Source: Cymbomonas tetramitiformis (lineage: Eukaryota > Chlorophyta > Pyramimonadophyceae > Pyramimonadales > Pyramimonadaceae). From it: a stretch of DNA of 64,000 bases. The stretch covers positions 21,328-85,327 of the forward strand of contig LGRX02034663.1 of assembly GCA_001247695.2 (NCBI GenBank), given 5' to 3'. Each line of letters begins with the position of its first letter. Position 1 is the stretch's first letter. Positions 8,761-19,300 of the stretch are shown one piece after another. The notes beneath the pieces are model-generated. The model did no database searches. It had not been told where the DNA came from and worked only from the letters and a program-made list of their open reading frames with translations. The position numbers were made by a program, and so were the translations under genes.

Positions 8761-9118
8761 ATCATGATACCCCCGCGAAAAAATCGCCGAAAGTCGTATA
8801 TCGCCTAAACTAACCCCTCCCTTAAATAGTGTAAAAAACCGATGGTTTTCTGATCAGTGTAGGATGACAGGCAGTATGACTGTCATCCGGAGCAGATCTG
8901 AAAACTGAGGTTTTCTGATCAGCCGGAGGCATAAGAGGCCAGCTACGGACTGAGAGGGCCTCTTGCCGTGTTACTGTGGACTTGTGTGGACTTTCATCGA
9001 CTGTTTAACTTTTTGCAGTTTACTGTCCGTTTTTGCAGTCTGTGTCCGTTTTTGCAGTTCTGTAACACCGTAAGCTTTTCAGTGCGCACATACTTTCAGT
9101 AGTATTCGTATATTGATT
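8761..9118. other. Non-coding flank before ORF 9119
   Basis: No gene. It contains TCGCCGAAAGTCG / TATCGCCTAAACTAACCCC, echoed after the next ORF (AATCGCCTGAACTGACCCCC, then AATCGCCCAAACTGA). It also has a direct repeat GGTTTTCTGATCAG at about 8841 and 8912, and TTTTTGCAGT three times near 9011-9060. Confidence 0.4.
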
Positions 9119-9760
9119 ATGGAGTGGTTCACCGACCCAATTTTGTGCCAAAGACGAATTGATGATTTGCAAGCGCAGCCAGCGTACGCGACCGCTTTTG
9201 CCGCTTTCCAAGATGGGGAGGACCTCTCGCAACCGCAAGTGAAGTTGATTCGACAAATGGAGAGAGCGACTGCCCGACTTGCTGAGCTTAAGGGACTGTC
9301 ACAAGTAGCCTCAGGAGACCGTAAGCGTCCGTGGGAGGCAGCAGTAGATCTCACTCAGCTTCCAGGGTCCGATCGCCTTGAGTTGACTCGCAACGATGAT
9401 GGCAAGGACAAGGGACTCCGCAAACAGTTTTTGGAGACCCAGCACCACTTCGTGGCACACTCAGCGTCACAGTTGGCGCTTAATGACGCCAAGAAGGAAT
9501 TGGAAGGTGTGGAGCTGCCTGAGACTGTCACTCTTGCTTTAGAGTTCTTGTCTGAGACTGCGGAAAAAGGTGTGGCACGCGCCAAGGCACGCGCTAAAAT
9601 TTTGGCCTTGGTTTCGGACAAAGGCCCTGAAATGGGCTGGAAAATCTGCGAGAAACTTGAGCGTAAGTCGTACGCTGACGATGAAGAGGACGAAAAGTTA
9701 ATGCGCAAAGCAGAGAAAGAAGTTAAGGCTGGAAAAACTCACGAAAATCGCCTGAACTGA
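9119..9760 (+). CDS. Hypothetical helical protein (213 aa)
   Basis: I do not recognise this family. The frame opens at the ATG at 9119 (MEWFTDPILCQRRIDD) and ends TGA. The sequence is strongly helical and charged: a heptad-like segment IRQMERATARLAELKGL (about 45-62), an acidic/basic C-terminus with ADDEEDEKLMRKAEKEVKAGK, and an alanine-rich RAKARAKILALV. GC-richer than the viral genes beside it. The related flanking words on both sides suggest it belongs to a discrete insertion within the viral relic. It could be a gag-like or accessory protein of an unknown element; nothing supports an enzymatic function. Confidence 0.45.
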   Translation: MEWFTDPILCQRRIDDLQAQPAYATAFAAFQDGEDLSQPQVKLIRQMERATARLAELKGLSQVASGDRKRPWEAAVDLTQLPGSDRLELTRNDDGKDKGLRKQFLETQHHFVAHSASQLALNDAKKELEGVELPETVTLALEFLSETAEKGVARAKARAKILALVSDKGPEMGWKICEKLERKSYADDEEDEKLMRKAEKEVKAGKTHENRLN

Positions 9761-10025
9761 CCCCCTAAATGGGGTCGGAAATCGCCCAAACTGATGCTGA
9801 ATTAATTCTATTTTTTCCACGTCTTCTATTTTTTATACTACCGGTAGTCCTTGACACGTAGTCCTCTTCCGGACCAATTCCGGTTCAAAGTGTGTTACAG
9901 TATCATTGGCTGTTAGTGCTTTACATGGACCGGGAGATTTCCGGAAGAGGTCCGTAAGTGGTCCGGGAAAGCCCCGCTGGAGCGTGGAAGCACCGCGATA
10001 GGGCCGCGGAAGGTAATAAGGGTAG
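9761..10025. other. Non-coding junction before viral integrase
   Basis: No gene. It contains several TCCGG/CCGGA words (CTTCCGGACC, TTTCCGGAAG) in opposite orientations, so it may be a degraded inverted-repeat element. Its right edge cuts into the viral integrase. Confidence 0.4.
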
Positions 10026-11060
10026 TGTAAAGGATATGTCGTTCTTCTGACTGCGGTTAACGTTAATACTAACAAAGCGTATGCAATCGCTTTGAAATCC
10101 AAAACCGTCAGAGATAAGAACAATAAAAGACAAGAGGATGTGGAGGGCATCGTTCCTGCCATGAAACGATTGATAAGCGAAACCAAAATGGACACTCTTA
10201 GTACAGACTTAGGCAGCGAGTTCACGAACAAACCCGTGCAAGCATTGTTGAAAGAGAAAGGAATCAAACATTACACGTCTCAAAAAGAGGACCACACTCG
10301 GCAAGGTAAAATTGAAAGATTCAACAAAACTTTGAAACGAAGATTTAATTTCAACGAGGCGAGAACCGGTAAAAATAATTGGGTTGACTATTTGGACTCT
10401 ATCGTCGAGAACTATAATGAAACGGTAAACCAAGGTAATATCAATGATACCCCTCCCGATGACATGAATAAGAATCGTGTTATTAGAAGTGTCTTGTTGA
10501 AACGCAATCAAACTGCCAAACTCTTACAAAAGTTAGACATTAAACCAGGCGACAAGGTACGCCTTCGCGTTACTAAAAAGACATTTGATAAGGAAAGCCG
10601 CACATGGAGTACCGAAATATACAAAGTCCGAAGTAGAAAGGATTTGTCTTTCGTGATAGAGGACGGCGACGGTGATACCTTAAGCCGACAATACAAGCCG
10701 CGAGAACTGAAAGAGGTTCAAGGACCTGTTTCCAAACCATCCAAAGAGACCCGAGGTAGTAAGACTGATAGTGAAAGTAAACAGGCTGCAAAATCTGAGC
10801 GTGCGTTGAAGAAAGAGGGTATAGAAGGAAATACTGCTTCCAAGACATCTAGAAACTACGACAACTACGAGGTCAATGTGTTTATCAGCGACAAGAAATC
10901 CCCTAATTATCAAAAGACATTGAAAGGTTACCTCAAGCTCAATCGGTCTGGGAAAAGCAAGCGTAAATATCAATTGATATTCTATGAGAAGTCTGAAGAG
11001 AATGAGTTTGTTGATATCCCAGACCCGGAAATCAAGTTGTTGAAAAAAAGAAACCGTTAA
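10026..11060 (+). pseudogene. Retroviral-type (rve) DDE integrase of the PLV, 5'-truncated, first acidic residue changed
   Basis: The frame is open from 10026 and has no ATG near its start, so the N-terminal zinc-binding domain is missing. The catalytic core is clear: the strand that should carry the first aspartate reads LTAVNVNTNKAYAIALKSK (the expected D is N), the second aspartate is in LSTDLGSEFTN, and the glutamate is in GKIERFNKTLKRRF. A W-VDYLDSIVENYNETVN segment and a basic C-terminal domain with a KPGDKVRLRV strand (SH3-like) follow. In Polintons and PLVs this enzyme inserts the viral genome into host DNA. Truncation plus loss of one catalytic acid indicate that this copy is inactive. 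It ends TAA, six bases before another viral frame. Confidence 0.72.
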
Positions 11061-11066
11061 TATATA

Positions 11067-11235
11067 ATGAGAACAATATTGACCGATGAGGTCGGAAGAC
11101 GCAATTGTATGAAAATGATGGGAATTGCCAACGGCTCAAGTTCCGACACTCTGTTCCGAGGATATGGTAAACTCGCTAAAAACAACTACGTGATAACGAT
11201 GCCGAGTCAAAACAGTGCGGTATTCTATAACACTC
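11067..11235 (+). pseudogene. Viral ORF truncated by minisatellite
   Basis: Starts with ATG (MRTILTDEVGRRNCMKMMG) six bases after the integrase stop and has viral-like AT-rich codon use. After about 55 residues it runs into the GC-rich repeat array and reads on nonsensically to 11291. I do not recognise the family. Probably the N-terminus of a PLV gene whose remainder was lost. Confidence 0.5.
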
Positions 11236-12889
11236 TAGACTGCAGAGGCTGCACCTCGACCATGCAGCCATCAGCCCTGGTGCAGCTATGAGGCACTTTG
11301 CCGGGCTGCGGGGGCTGCGCTTCGGCCAAGCAGCCATGAAGCGCCTCGCTGGGCTGCGGGAGCTGCGCCTCAGCCATGCCGCCATCAGCCATGCAGCCAT
11401 GGGGCGCCTTGCTGGGCTGCGGGGGCTGCACCTCGGCCATGCAGCCATCAACCATGCAGCTATGAGGCACCTCACTGAGTTGTGGGGGCTGCACCTCAAC
11501 TCTGCAGCCATCAGCCATGCAGCTATGAGGCACCTTGCGGAGCGGCGGGAGCTGCGCCTCGGCCATGCCGCCATCAGCCATGTAGCCATGGTGCGCCTCG
11601 CCGGGCTGCGGAAGCTGCGCCTCGGCTGTGCAGCCATCAGCCATGCAGCTTTGATGCACCTCGTCGGGCTGCAGTGACTGCGCTTGGGCCATGCAGCCAT
11701 CAGCCATGCAGCCATGGGGCACCTCACCGAGCTGCGAAGGCTGCGCCTCGGCTATGCAGCCATCAGCCATGCAGCCATGGGGTGCCTCGCTGGGCTGCGG
11801 GGGCTGCGCCTCGGCTATGCAGCCATCAGCCATGCAGCCATGAGGCACCTCGCCGGGCTGCGGTGGCTGCACCTCGGCCATGCAGCCATGGGGCGCCTCG
11901 CTGGGCTGCGGGAGCTGCGCCTCAGCCATGCCTCCATCAGCCATGCAGCCATGGGGCGCCTCGCCGGGCTGCGGAAACTGCGCCTCGGTCATGCTGCCAT
12001 CAGCCATGCAGCCATGGGGCGCCTTGCTGGGCTGCGGGGGCTGCACCTCGGCCATGCAGCCACGGTGCGCCTCGCCGGGCTGCGGGGGCTGCGCCTCGGC
12101 TGTGTAGCCATGGGGCGCCTCGCTGGGCTGCAGAGGCTGCGCCTTGGCTTTGCAGTCATCAGCCATGCAGCTTTGAGGCACCTCGCCGGGCTGCGGGGGC
12201 TGCACCTTGGTCATGCAGCCATCAGCCATGCAGCCATGAGGCACCTCGCCGGGCTGCGAAGGCTGCGCCTCGGCTGTGCAGCCATCAGCCATGCAGCTTT
12301 GAGGCACCTCGCCGGGCTGTGGAAGCTGTGCCTCAGCCATGCAGCCATGGGGCGCCTCGCTGGGTTGCGGAGGCTGCGCCTCGTCTGTGCAACCATCAGC
12401 CATGCAGCCATGAGGCACCTCGCCGGGCTGCGGGAGCTGCGCATCAACCATGCAGCCATGTGGTACCTCGCCGCGCTGCGGAGGCTGCGCTTCGGCCATG
12501 CGGCTATGACGCATGCAGCCGTGAGCTGCGGATGAGTTATCAGCCATTGCGTTGGGCGACACGTACTGGACTGCCTGCGGGACAGTCCTCGCGCTTGCGC
12601 TATGAGCTGCTAAGCCATCAGCTACCACGTTGAGCGACACGTGCTGGACCTGCGAGGCAGCACTCGCGCTTGCGCCATGAGATGCTGGGTCATCAGCCAT
12701 TACGCTGGACGGCACGTGTTGGACTGCCTGCGAAACAGCTCTCGCGCCTGCGTTTGTTGTCACATTGCACGACAATAAACATGCGGAACGCTGCTGTCGC
12801 AACCGCTGAGACATCGCAAAAAGACGCTTGGCCTTTACTAAATCCCGTTGTCGCCGAATAGCAGCCGCATCATTGAGCGACGCAAGCAT
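11225..12889 (-). CDS. Possible repeat protein (554 aa), low confidence
   Basis: The longest frame across the array, with an ATG at 12889 and a non-repetitive N-terminus (MLASLNDAAAIRRQRDLVKA, then about 130 residues of alanine/serine/valine-rich semi-repeats). It then repeats a 23-residue unit like GEVPHGCMADGCMAEAQPPQP about 18 times. The stop lies exactly at the junction with viral DNA. The plus strand also reads open, giving LxxLxxLxL units that mimic leucine-rich repeats. Because open frames are a by-product of the unit length, I cannot tell whether any is expressed. The unique N-terminus and length make this the best candidate. Confidence 0.3.
   Translation of the reverse strand: MLASLNDAAAIRRQRDLVKAKRLFAMSQRLRQQRSACLLSCNVTTNAGARAVSQAVQHVPSSVMADDPASHGASASAASQVQHVSLNVVADGLAAHSASARTVPQAVQYVSPNAMADNSSAAHGCMRHSRMAEAQPPQRGEVPHGCMVDAQLPQPGEVPHGCMADGCTDEAQPPQPSEAPHGCMAEAQLPQPGEVPQSCMADGCTAEAQPSQPGEVPHGCMADGCMTKVQPPQPGEVPQSCMADDCKAKAQPLQPSEAPHGYTAEAQPPQPGEAHRGCMAEVQPPQPSKAPHGCMADGSMTEAQFPQPGEAPHGCMADGGMAEAQLPQPSEAPHGCMAEVQPPQPGEVPHGCMADGCIAEAQPPQPSEAPHGCMADGCIAEAQPSQLGEVPHGCMADGCMAQAQSLQPDEVHQSCMADGCTAEAQLPQPGEAHHGYMADGGMAEAQLPPLRKVPHSCMADGCRVEVQPPQLSEVPHSCMVDGCMAEVQPPQPSKAPHGCMADGGMAEAQLPQPSEALHGCLAEAQPPQPGKVPHSCTRADGCMVEVQPLQSRVL
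11236..12530. repeat. Coding-phase minisatellite (about 69-bp unit)
   Basis: About 20 imperfect copies of a GC-rich unit with shorter variants (words CATGCAGCCATCAGC, GGCTGCGGGGGCTGCGCCTC, GGCACCTCGCCGGGCTGCGG). Unit lengths stay multiples of three, so several frames on both strands are open throughout. Confidence 0.8.
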
Positions 12890-14128
12890 CGTCAGTGAAT
12901 GTCAATATATACAATAAATGCCAGTGTGTGTGCAATGTGTAGTACTGCTGATTACGTACTTTTGCCAGTGTGTGTGTGTGTGTTCACTTTTACACACTTT
13001 GCAGTAGGATATGTTCTAGACATTACAATATCCTAGACAGTTCATCATGCAAGATAGTCAGTATACCATGCACTGAATGCATCTAGCATGATATATCAGG
13101 TTTAGGGGTTATTGTAATTCCAAGATAATCTCATTACAAAATGAGTTGCTGGATATATTTCACATGTAGCTCCGGTGTGCATTCCATCCAGTAATCCACC
13201 ATAGAACGTGCATGTGATCCGAAGAGCATCTCGGCTCCACCGGGACATGACGAGCTAATTATGGTGTTGAGATTACTTTCAGGCACCTTATACTAACATG
13301 GGTTCTAATATAAATTAGCATGCACTGCAATATGCTTGTGCAATGTTCAATGTACTGTAATATGATGCTAGTATACCAGTTGCTAACGTGATCAAACTGG
13401 TATATATACTACAGCTGGTATCGTGGTCAAGCTGTATTGGTAATGCATGCACAATTCACAATGTTGCAGTCACTCAGTATATAATGTATATGTGGTGTAA
13501 TGCTGCAAGTGAGTATATGTGCATGTGTGTGTGTGTGTGTGCTGTAATCATTGCAATCTCCGCACACACATATTTTGCACATATCACTATACTTCAGATA
13601 AGCATGAATGCTGACGATTAGAAATATATTTGCAGTCATCAGCATATAGTATGAATTGCTGCAGTATGGTGATAATACATCCACAATAGTATAATGATCA
13701 TGCGTCCACAACAGTATAATGATCATGCGTCCACAGCAGTATCCCTGCAAGTATACAATTATTCTGCAGAGGATATTGACGCGCGTAACACATTTTACAT
13801 GTCTCGCTGCATGTAGACGCGTCAGGAATCATGCGCCCTAAAAACGTGTGTCCATCGCATCCGATGAAATCATGACAAGTGCACATCGCGCTGACGAGCT
13901 AAAAATCATCGTACGAGCAGATTATTGTGGACGGTTCGAATGGATCATTTGCGAAAATCGATGTTGACAATTATTTCGCAAAGTATATCATTGTTGCTGA
14001 TGTACGTCGCATGAACGAATGCGAGCGCGCTGTTGAACGAAATTTCGTGCGTCCAGTCGCAGTTGATGCAAATCATATGTGCTGACGATCATTTTTCGTT
14101 CGCACATCTGCATCTCGCACACCATGAT
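12890..14128. other. Gene-free AT-rich spacer
   Basis: No gene is supportable. It holds short GT microsatellites (about 12965-12982 and 13526-13542) and a tandem ATAATGATCATGCGTCCACA duplication at about 13690-13735. Otherwise featureless. Confidence 0.6.
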
Positions 14129-15050
14129 ATAGCTGGCAATTTACCGGGTAAAGGATTTTGGCCCTTGGTAATACCGGGTAAAATACCGGTAATACTTTGA
14201 GTGGTATTACCGAGGTAATACTATTCTGGGATTTTTGGCAATAATTAAAACGATCATGGGGCATCACGCACACATTATTATTGGGAGCCATACAAGTGTG
14301 CTACTAGAGGCTTTGATGTATGCGCAATCGATCTAAGAAGGTGGTTAGACCAAATTCGAATGTTGTCGCCACCGAAACGAACAAAAACTACTTTTCAGAA
14401 AGTACAGACAGCCGCCCCGATTTTGGGGATTGGTTACATGCTGCACTATCGGGTGCCGTCACCTGCCGTACAAATGTGCTCCTAGAGGCTTTGGTGTATG
14501 CGCAATCGAACTATGAAGGTGGCTAGACCAAATTCGAATGTCGTCGCCACCGAAACGAACAAAAACTACTTCTCAGAAAGTACAAACAGCCGCCCCGATT
14601 TTCGGGATTGGTAATACCCTTACCCGGTATTACCAATGGTAAAATTTGGTATTTTGGCATGGAGGACGGTCAGAGTGTCCTAAGAAGGGTGAATCCATGA
14701 CGGGCATCTCTCGTGTTGCCACGCAGGGATGTACTCGCGTTGTGAACTGTTTAGACTTCGAGCACGTCTCGCCCTCTCACGGAATGGGGATGTTGGAAAT
14801 CGTCCTGGCGTGACGGCTGAGAAGCCGTCGAATTGATTTTTCCCCATGGTAAAATGGGTAAATTCGATGGTAATACGGGGGTAATACCCGGTAATACCCA
14901 TACCCGGTATTACCAATGGTAAAACTTTTTGGTAACGTGCGGTAATACCCCCATGCACTAGGGTAAGGACTTTTTGGGGCAAAGTAATACTTGGTAAAAT
15001 ACTGGTAATACCTATACCTAGTATTACCTTTGGTAAAATTCGTGCCAGCC
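14129..15050. repeat. GGTAATACC / TACCGGTAAT repeat field
   Basis: Dense short palindromic words (GGTAATACCGGGTAAAATACC, GGTATTACC and variants) in both orientations at 14140-14225, 14608-14655 and 14845-15045. They could form many small hairpins. The right edge abuts the 5' end of the non-LTR element. Confidence 0.65.
14279..14615 (+). repeat. Direct duplication of about 145 bp
   Basis: Copies at about 14290-14430 and 14474-14614 share long blocks such as GCCACCGAAACGAACAAAAA and AGCCGCCCCGATTTT with roughly 5-8% differences. Short frames inside it show no coding signal. Confidence 0.65.
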
Positions 15051-15057
15051 ATACACC

Positions 15058-16266
15058 ATGACAACCTTGCGAATTTTCCAAAACCTATTAGAAAAGGACA
15101 CCACTTTAAATATCTTTGCACGGTTCTTCTGTGATGACATCATTCTCGTGGGGAAAACTAAAGACGAAGTTCAAGACATGCTAGGTATAGTTAATGAATT
15201 TATGAGCTTCATCGGTATTCCCATCAATGTTAAGAAATCCAAATACTCTTACAGAAAGCGCATCAAACCTCAGGGCAAAACGGTAACGCGATATGACCCA
15301 TCCGATGATTTACTCATCTCAGGGGGTCATCTGGAGCCCAATACAAATGACTCAAGTCCTTCCATTGATTCGAAATGGATACCCCCTGAGTCACCAGAAT
15401 TCCTTGATTTCTCCAACAGCAAAGAGGTAAACAGATATCTCGGAGTATGGTTTGCACTAAATGGGGAATGGGACAAACAGGCGGAAATCCTTATTGACAG
15501 ACTTAAATCTACCCTAATATCCATCCAACTGCAACACATGACTCTACACCAGCTAAGATATGTTATAAATGCGGTTGTAGTACCGAGGATGGCATACCCC
15601 CTTAAAGTTACCTCAGCAATTGCCAACTCCTCAAAGAATGTCGCAATTGAATTAGACAAAATGATAGCTTCGTTTATAATTAAATATTTGGGCTGCCCAG
15701 TTGACACTAATCACCAAATAATCTGGACAGCAGTATGCCAAGGCGGGTACGGTATTGATAGTGTCTTTGATATTGTAACCGCGACGTGTATTACTGAAAC
15801 TATGAACACCCTGTGTTCTGCAGATGAACACGAATATTGGCAACACAACCACACGGACCGTATCACTGATCCCCACCTCATCTCACTATACCGTAGAAAC
15901 AGCAATTTATGGCTTAAAATAATAATTCAAAACATGAACAACGAAATGGGTAAAAATGCCATCTCGGGTTTCCCCTTATCACACTATGCAACCTACAGTC
16001 ACACAAAAGACAAACGCTTTAACTGGTTTAGGCGTACAGGTCACATTATGGCAAAACTTGGATATGCTATCGACTCTAAAAATTACCCTGAAAATGAAGC
16101 GGGTGAAACCACATTAATCACCACCCTTCCCAGACAACTTTACATGTCGAGAAATGTTATCTCCGCAATACAAAAATACAACCTCAAGCACACAGGTTCC
16201 TTTCTGACTCCCTGCGGTGGAATGTTAAAAAACTGGCAAGAAAGTAAAGGTTTCTTTACTCTTTAG
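15058..16266 (+). pseudogene. Non-LTR reverse transcriptase, C-terminal part
   Basis: About 400 residues. FARFFCDDIILVGKT at the N-terminal end is the catalytic box (FADD-like, here FCDD), followed by the GIPINVKKSKYS primer-grip region and a typical thumb (YLGVWFALNGEWDKQ; VVVPRMAYPLKV; a GGYGIDSVFD segment). Fingers and the N-terminal palm are absent because of 5' truncation. The frame closes at TAG near 16264. The next frame (+1) is open from just upstream and continues RT-like sequence (LSGNRPPGWLTEIEKEM), so a 1-base indel between about 16240 and 16266 broke one polyprotein. Confidence 0.78.
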
Positions 16267-16315
16267 GCTGAGCGGTAATAGACCTCCTGGATGGCTAACC
16301 GAAATTGAAAAGGAA

Positions 16316-19300
16316 ATGCTTCAAAACCCGGTAGATTTGGACCCACAGGCCAGATATGTCAAGAAACAGTATAGAGACAACATAGTACCCCCCGACACGG
16401 GTGAATTTCATTGGAAAGGAAATGGTGACCGAAATTCCATCTCTCCTATCTACATTACCAATATTGACTTAGAGGCCATGTCAATACAATATACAGAATA
16501 CAGTAACAATGCCATAAACCCTAATGTCTTTATCAGAATCGAAGGTACCAACAGTTTTCAATACGACTTTGAATATAGCATCACCAATGACGGTTGCACC
16601 CTAATTCCAGCAGGTTCTATTTTCGAATATAATGACCATATGGACCCGCCCTCTTCTGTCCTTGCTACAATTAGTGATATTAACTCACACTATGATTACA
16701 TATCAGATAGACAGTATGAGACCATTATTGCCAGAATGAAAAACAAAACTGCGGAGGAAGAAAGTGAATACAGCTGCCCTAGCGACTCGGAAGAAGAATC
16801 CACCCCCAACGCTGAAAAGAGCAAACAAATGGAAGATTATGATATGGCAAGCGATGGTTCCCTATTTGCTGGAAAGAAAACAGCATGTAGTGGGGCAGCA
16901 TATGCCATAAAAAACTTTGACAACGGGATGCCACTTGTACGGAAGATGAATATCCCCCCCTCAAGAACTTTCTCCGCATCGGGGCTTCTTATCAAGGAAG
17001 ATATCCAAAACCCTAGTAGCACATCTGCTGAAATTGCGGGACTGCGATTTCTACTCACAGAACAAAAAGAGAAACTCCTCAAATCCATTACTCCAATGGT
17101 ACATGCCATTGACTCCATGGCAGCAATATCTGCTGTAACAAAGGATGGCAGGTCCATGAGTGCTCGAGACAAATTACGTGAAGCTAATCGCAGAGATGTG
17201 CAGGCTGTTCGCCTACTGTTAGAAGAACTTGGCTTTTACAGTGAAGGAGACCACAGTAAAATCATCCTTAAATGGATTAGGGGTCACAATAATGACAAAG
17301 TCCATGACAGAGTGGACCGTACTGCTAAAAGAGCCTCATTCAGAGGGGGCTGTTTTGACATCTCCCGCTACGACCCTGCCGAGGAACTACCCTTCTCATT
17401 ATTCTTTTTTGAGGTCCCTATCTTAGGCGATATCCGTAGTCACATCAGAAGAATTCAACGACTCTCACACTATCATAACTGGAGAACTCTACAGTCCCAA
17501 GGGAAGTACCTGAGAATGCTCAACGAGAATAACACTGCCCCCACTAAAGATATTTCCAAAATAACACCTAAAGCTTTCACCGCTTCTAGAAGTAGAGAAC
17601 TCCTGGGTCTTCAAGCCTCTCCAGCACGCTTATTTAAACTGGGGAAAATCGGGACTGAAAACTGCCCCTACTGCCAACAGAATACAAAATGCACCTTCGA
17701 ACACATCCAACTTGAATGCCCAGGACATAATAATAGTTTGTATAGTCTTAGAACAACCCAAGATAGCGAACTAAGGAAAATCATCGCTGAAGAAATCTCA
17801 GAAAAGCCTAAACTACTAAACCCTGGAAAAGGTACCACATACATCAAAACACAGCCATCGAAACTTTTTCCACTTGCTGACCTAAGACAGGAAATGAATG
17901 AGGAATTATACTTACACGCTCTCCCGGAAGCTAGCATGTACCGTCCATCAAGTTCAAAAAAGAATACCATTGCTGTGACCGCAAAGCCCGAAGTGGACCA
18001 TGTTACGGGAACAATTAAATATCCCGAACTCCAATATGTCCAAAAGAAAGAGTTTTGGAAACTTTTGGCTTGGCACCGCCTTTCCAACAAAGCAGTCCCA
18101 TGCTCACTCGCGGAGTACTCGAATAGGGCACACGATATTCATGAAGCACTCAATGCATGTAAGTTTGAATCGGGAGACCCTAAAAACTGCTACGCAATAA
18201 GAAGAAGCCTCTTAGATATTTTGGTGGATGACAGAAACCTTGACAAAAACGGCTGTGAACTCTTCTCCAACCCACTAAATGCCCACCCTAGAATTTACTC
18301 GAGAAGATGCATACCCACCACAAGAATGAAAAAAGCCCTCAGGCCCTTCTGCCATCATGGGAAAATCGGCTTTGATGGTCTCGCTTGGGATGCCTACGTG
18401 GACCCGTTAACAGGCATTGGCAGAATCGTTTACGGAAATCCCCCTTTTGATGGGAAGGATAAGGGCAAATCTTCGGCGGTTATGACTACCTTGGAAATGG
18501 GACATAAAGCGGCTAACACCGTCCCTGGATTTTCAGGAACATGGATTCTTCCGCTGTCTCCCAAAAACCAAAAGAGATGGTTTGATAAAGGTTTTAAACT
18601 TGTTTTCAGATTCCCGCATAACACTATTCCATTTATCCCACATGGTTATTGGACGGGTGATGACCCCTACGTTCTCCCAGGTGGCGGATGCTATAAGGAT
18701 GATTTTTCGGATGTCGTTATCATAGCTATAGACAGTGCACCCAGTGATACTCAACCAGCCTTTGACTGGAGGCCTACACAGAAAAAGATTGCCAGATGGT
18801 TCCTCAATGTCCTTCCTAAGTCCAGAGTCACGGAGAAGAGGCTAGAATACACAGGAGTCAGCCCTGATATTTGGAATGAAGTTATGAACGAAGGCGACAA
18901 AGTACTTCCTTCCTCGCTTTGCCCATGGCCCACTCAAGACCCTCCCTATCATCAGAGTGATGCTGAGCATTATTATGGTGGTCACCATGACACGACAATC
19001 ACCAACGCAAACTCAAAGCCCTTTATTAGCACCGTGAAATGGCCCAAAGTACTTACACTCATGGGATACCTCCCTCCTCTTTTTGGTACTGTCCTCAACA
19101 CGATAGGTGTTCCCCGTGGCAAGATTAAACCTCTCCTTAAAAAACTTTCAAGAATCTGTAGGCAACACACCAAAAATAGGCGAGACGTGTTTCTGTTAAA
19201 CACCACTACCACCTTAAACACTGACCCGCATACAGTTGACATCTCGAGCAGTGAGACTATGACAGAAACAGAAGCTGTGCAGCAATCAAACGACTTTCTT

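Noticed and set aside
11288..12535. Plus-strand leucine-rich-repeat protein
   Set aside because: LxxLxxLxL spacing is present, but the asparagine and other ladder residues are replaced by Ala/His, the frames have no unique flanks, and the pattern follows from the DNA repeat.
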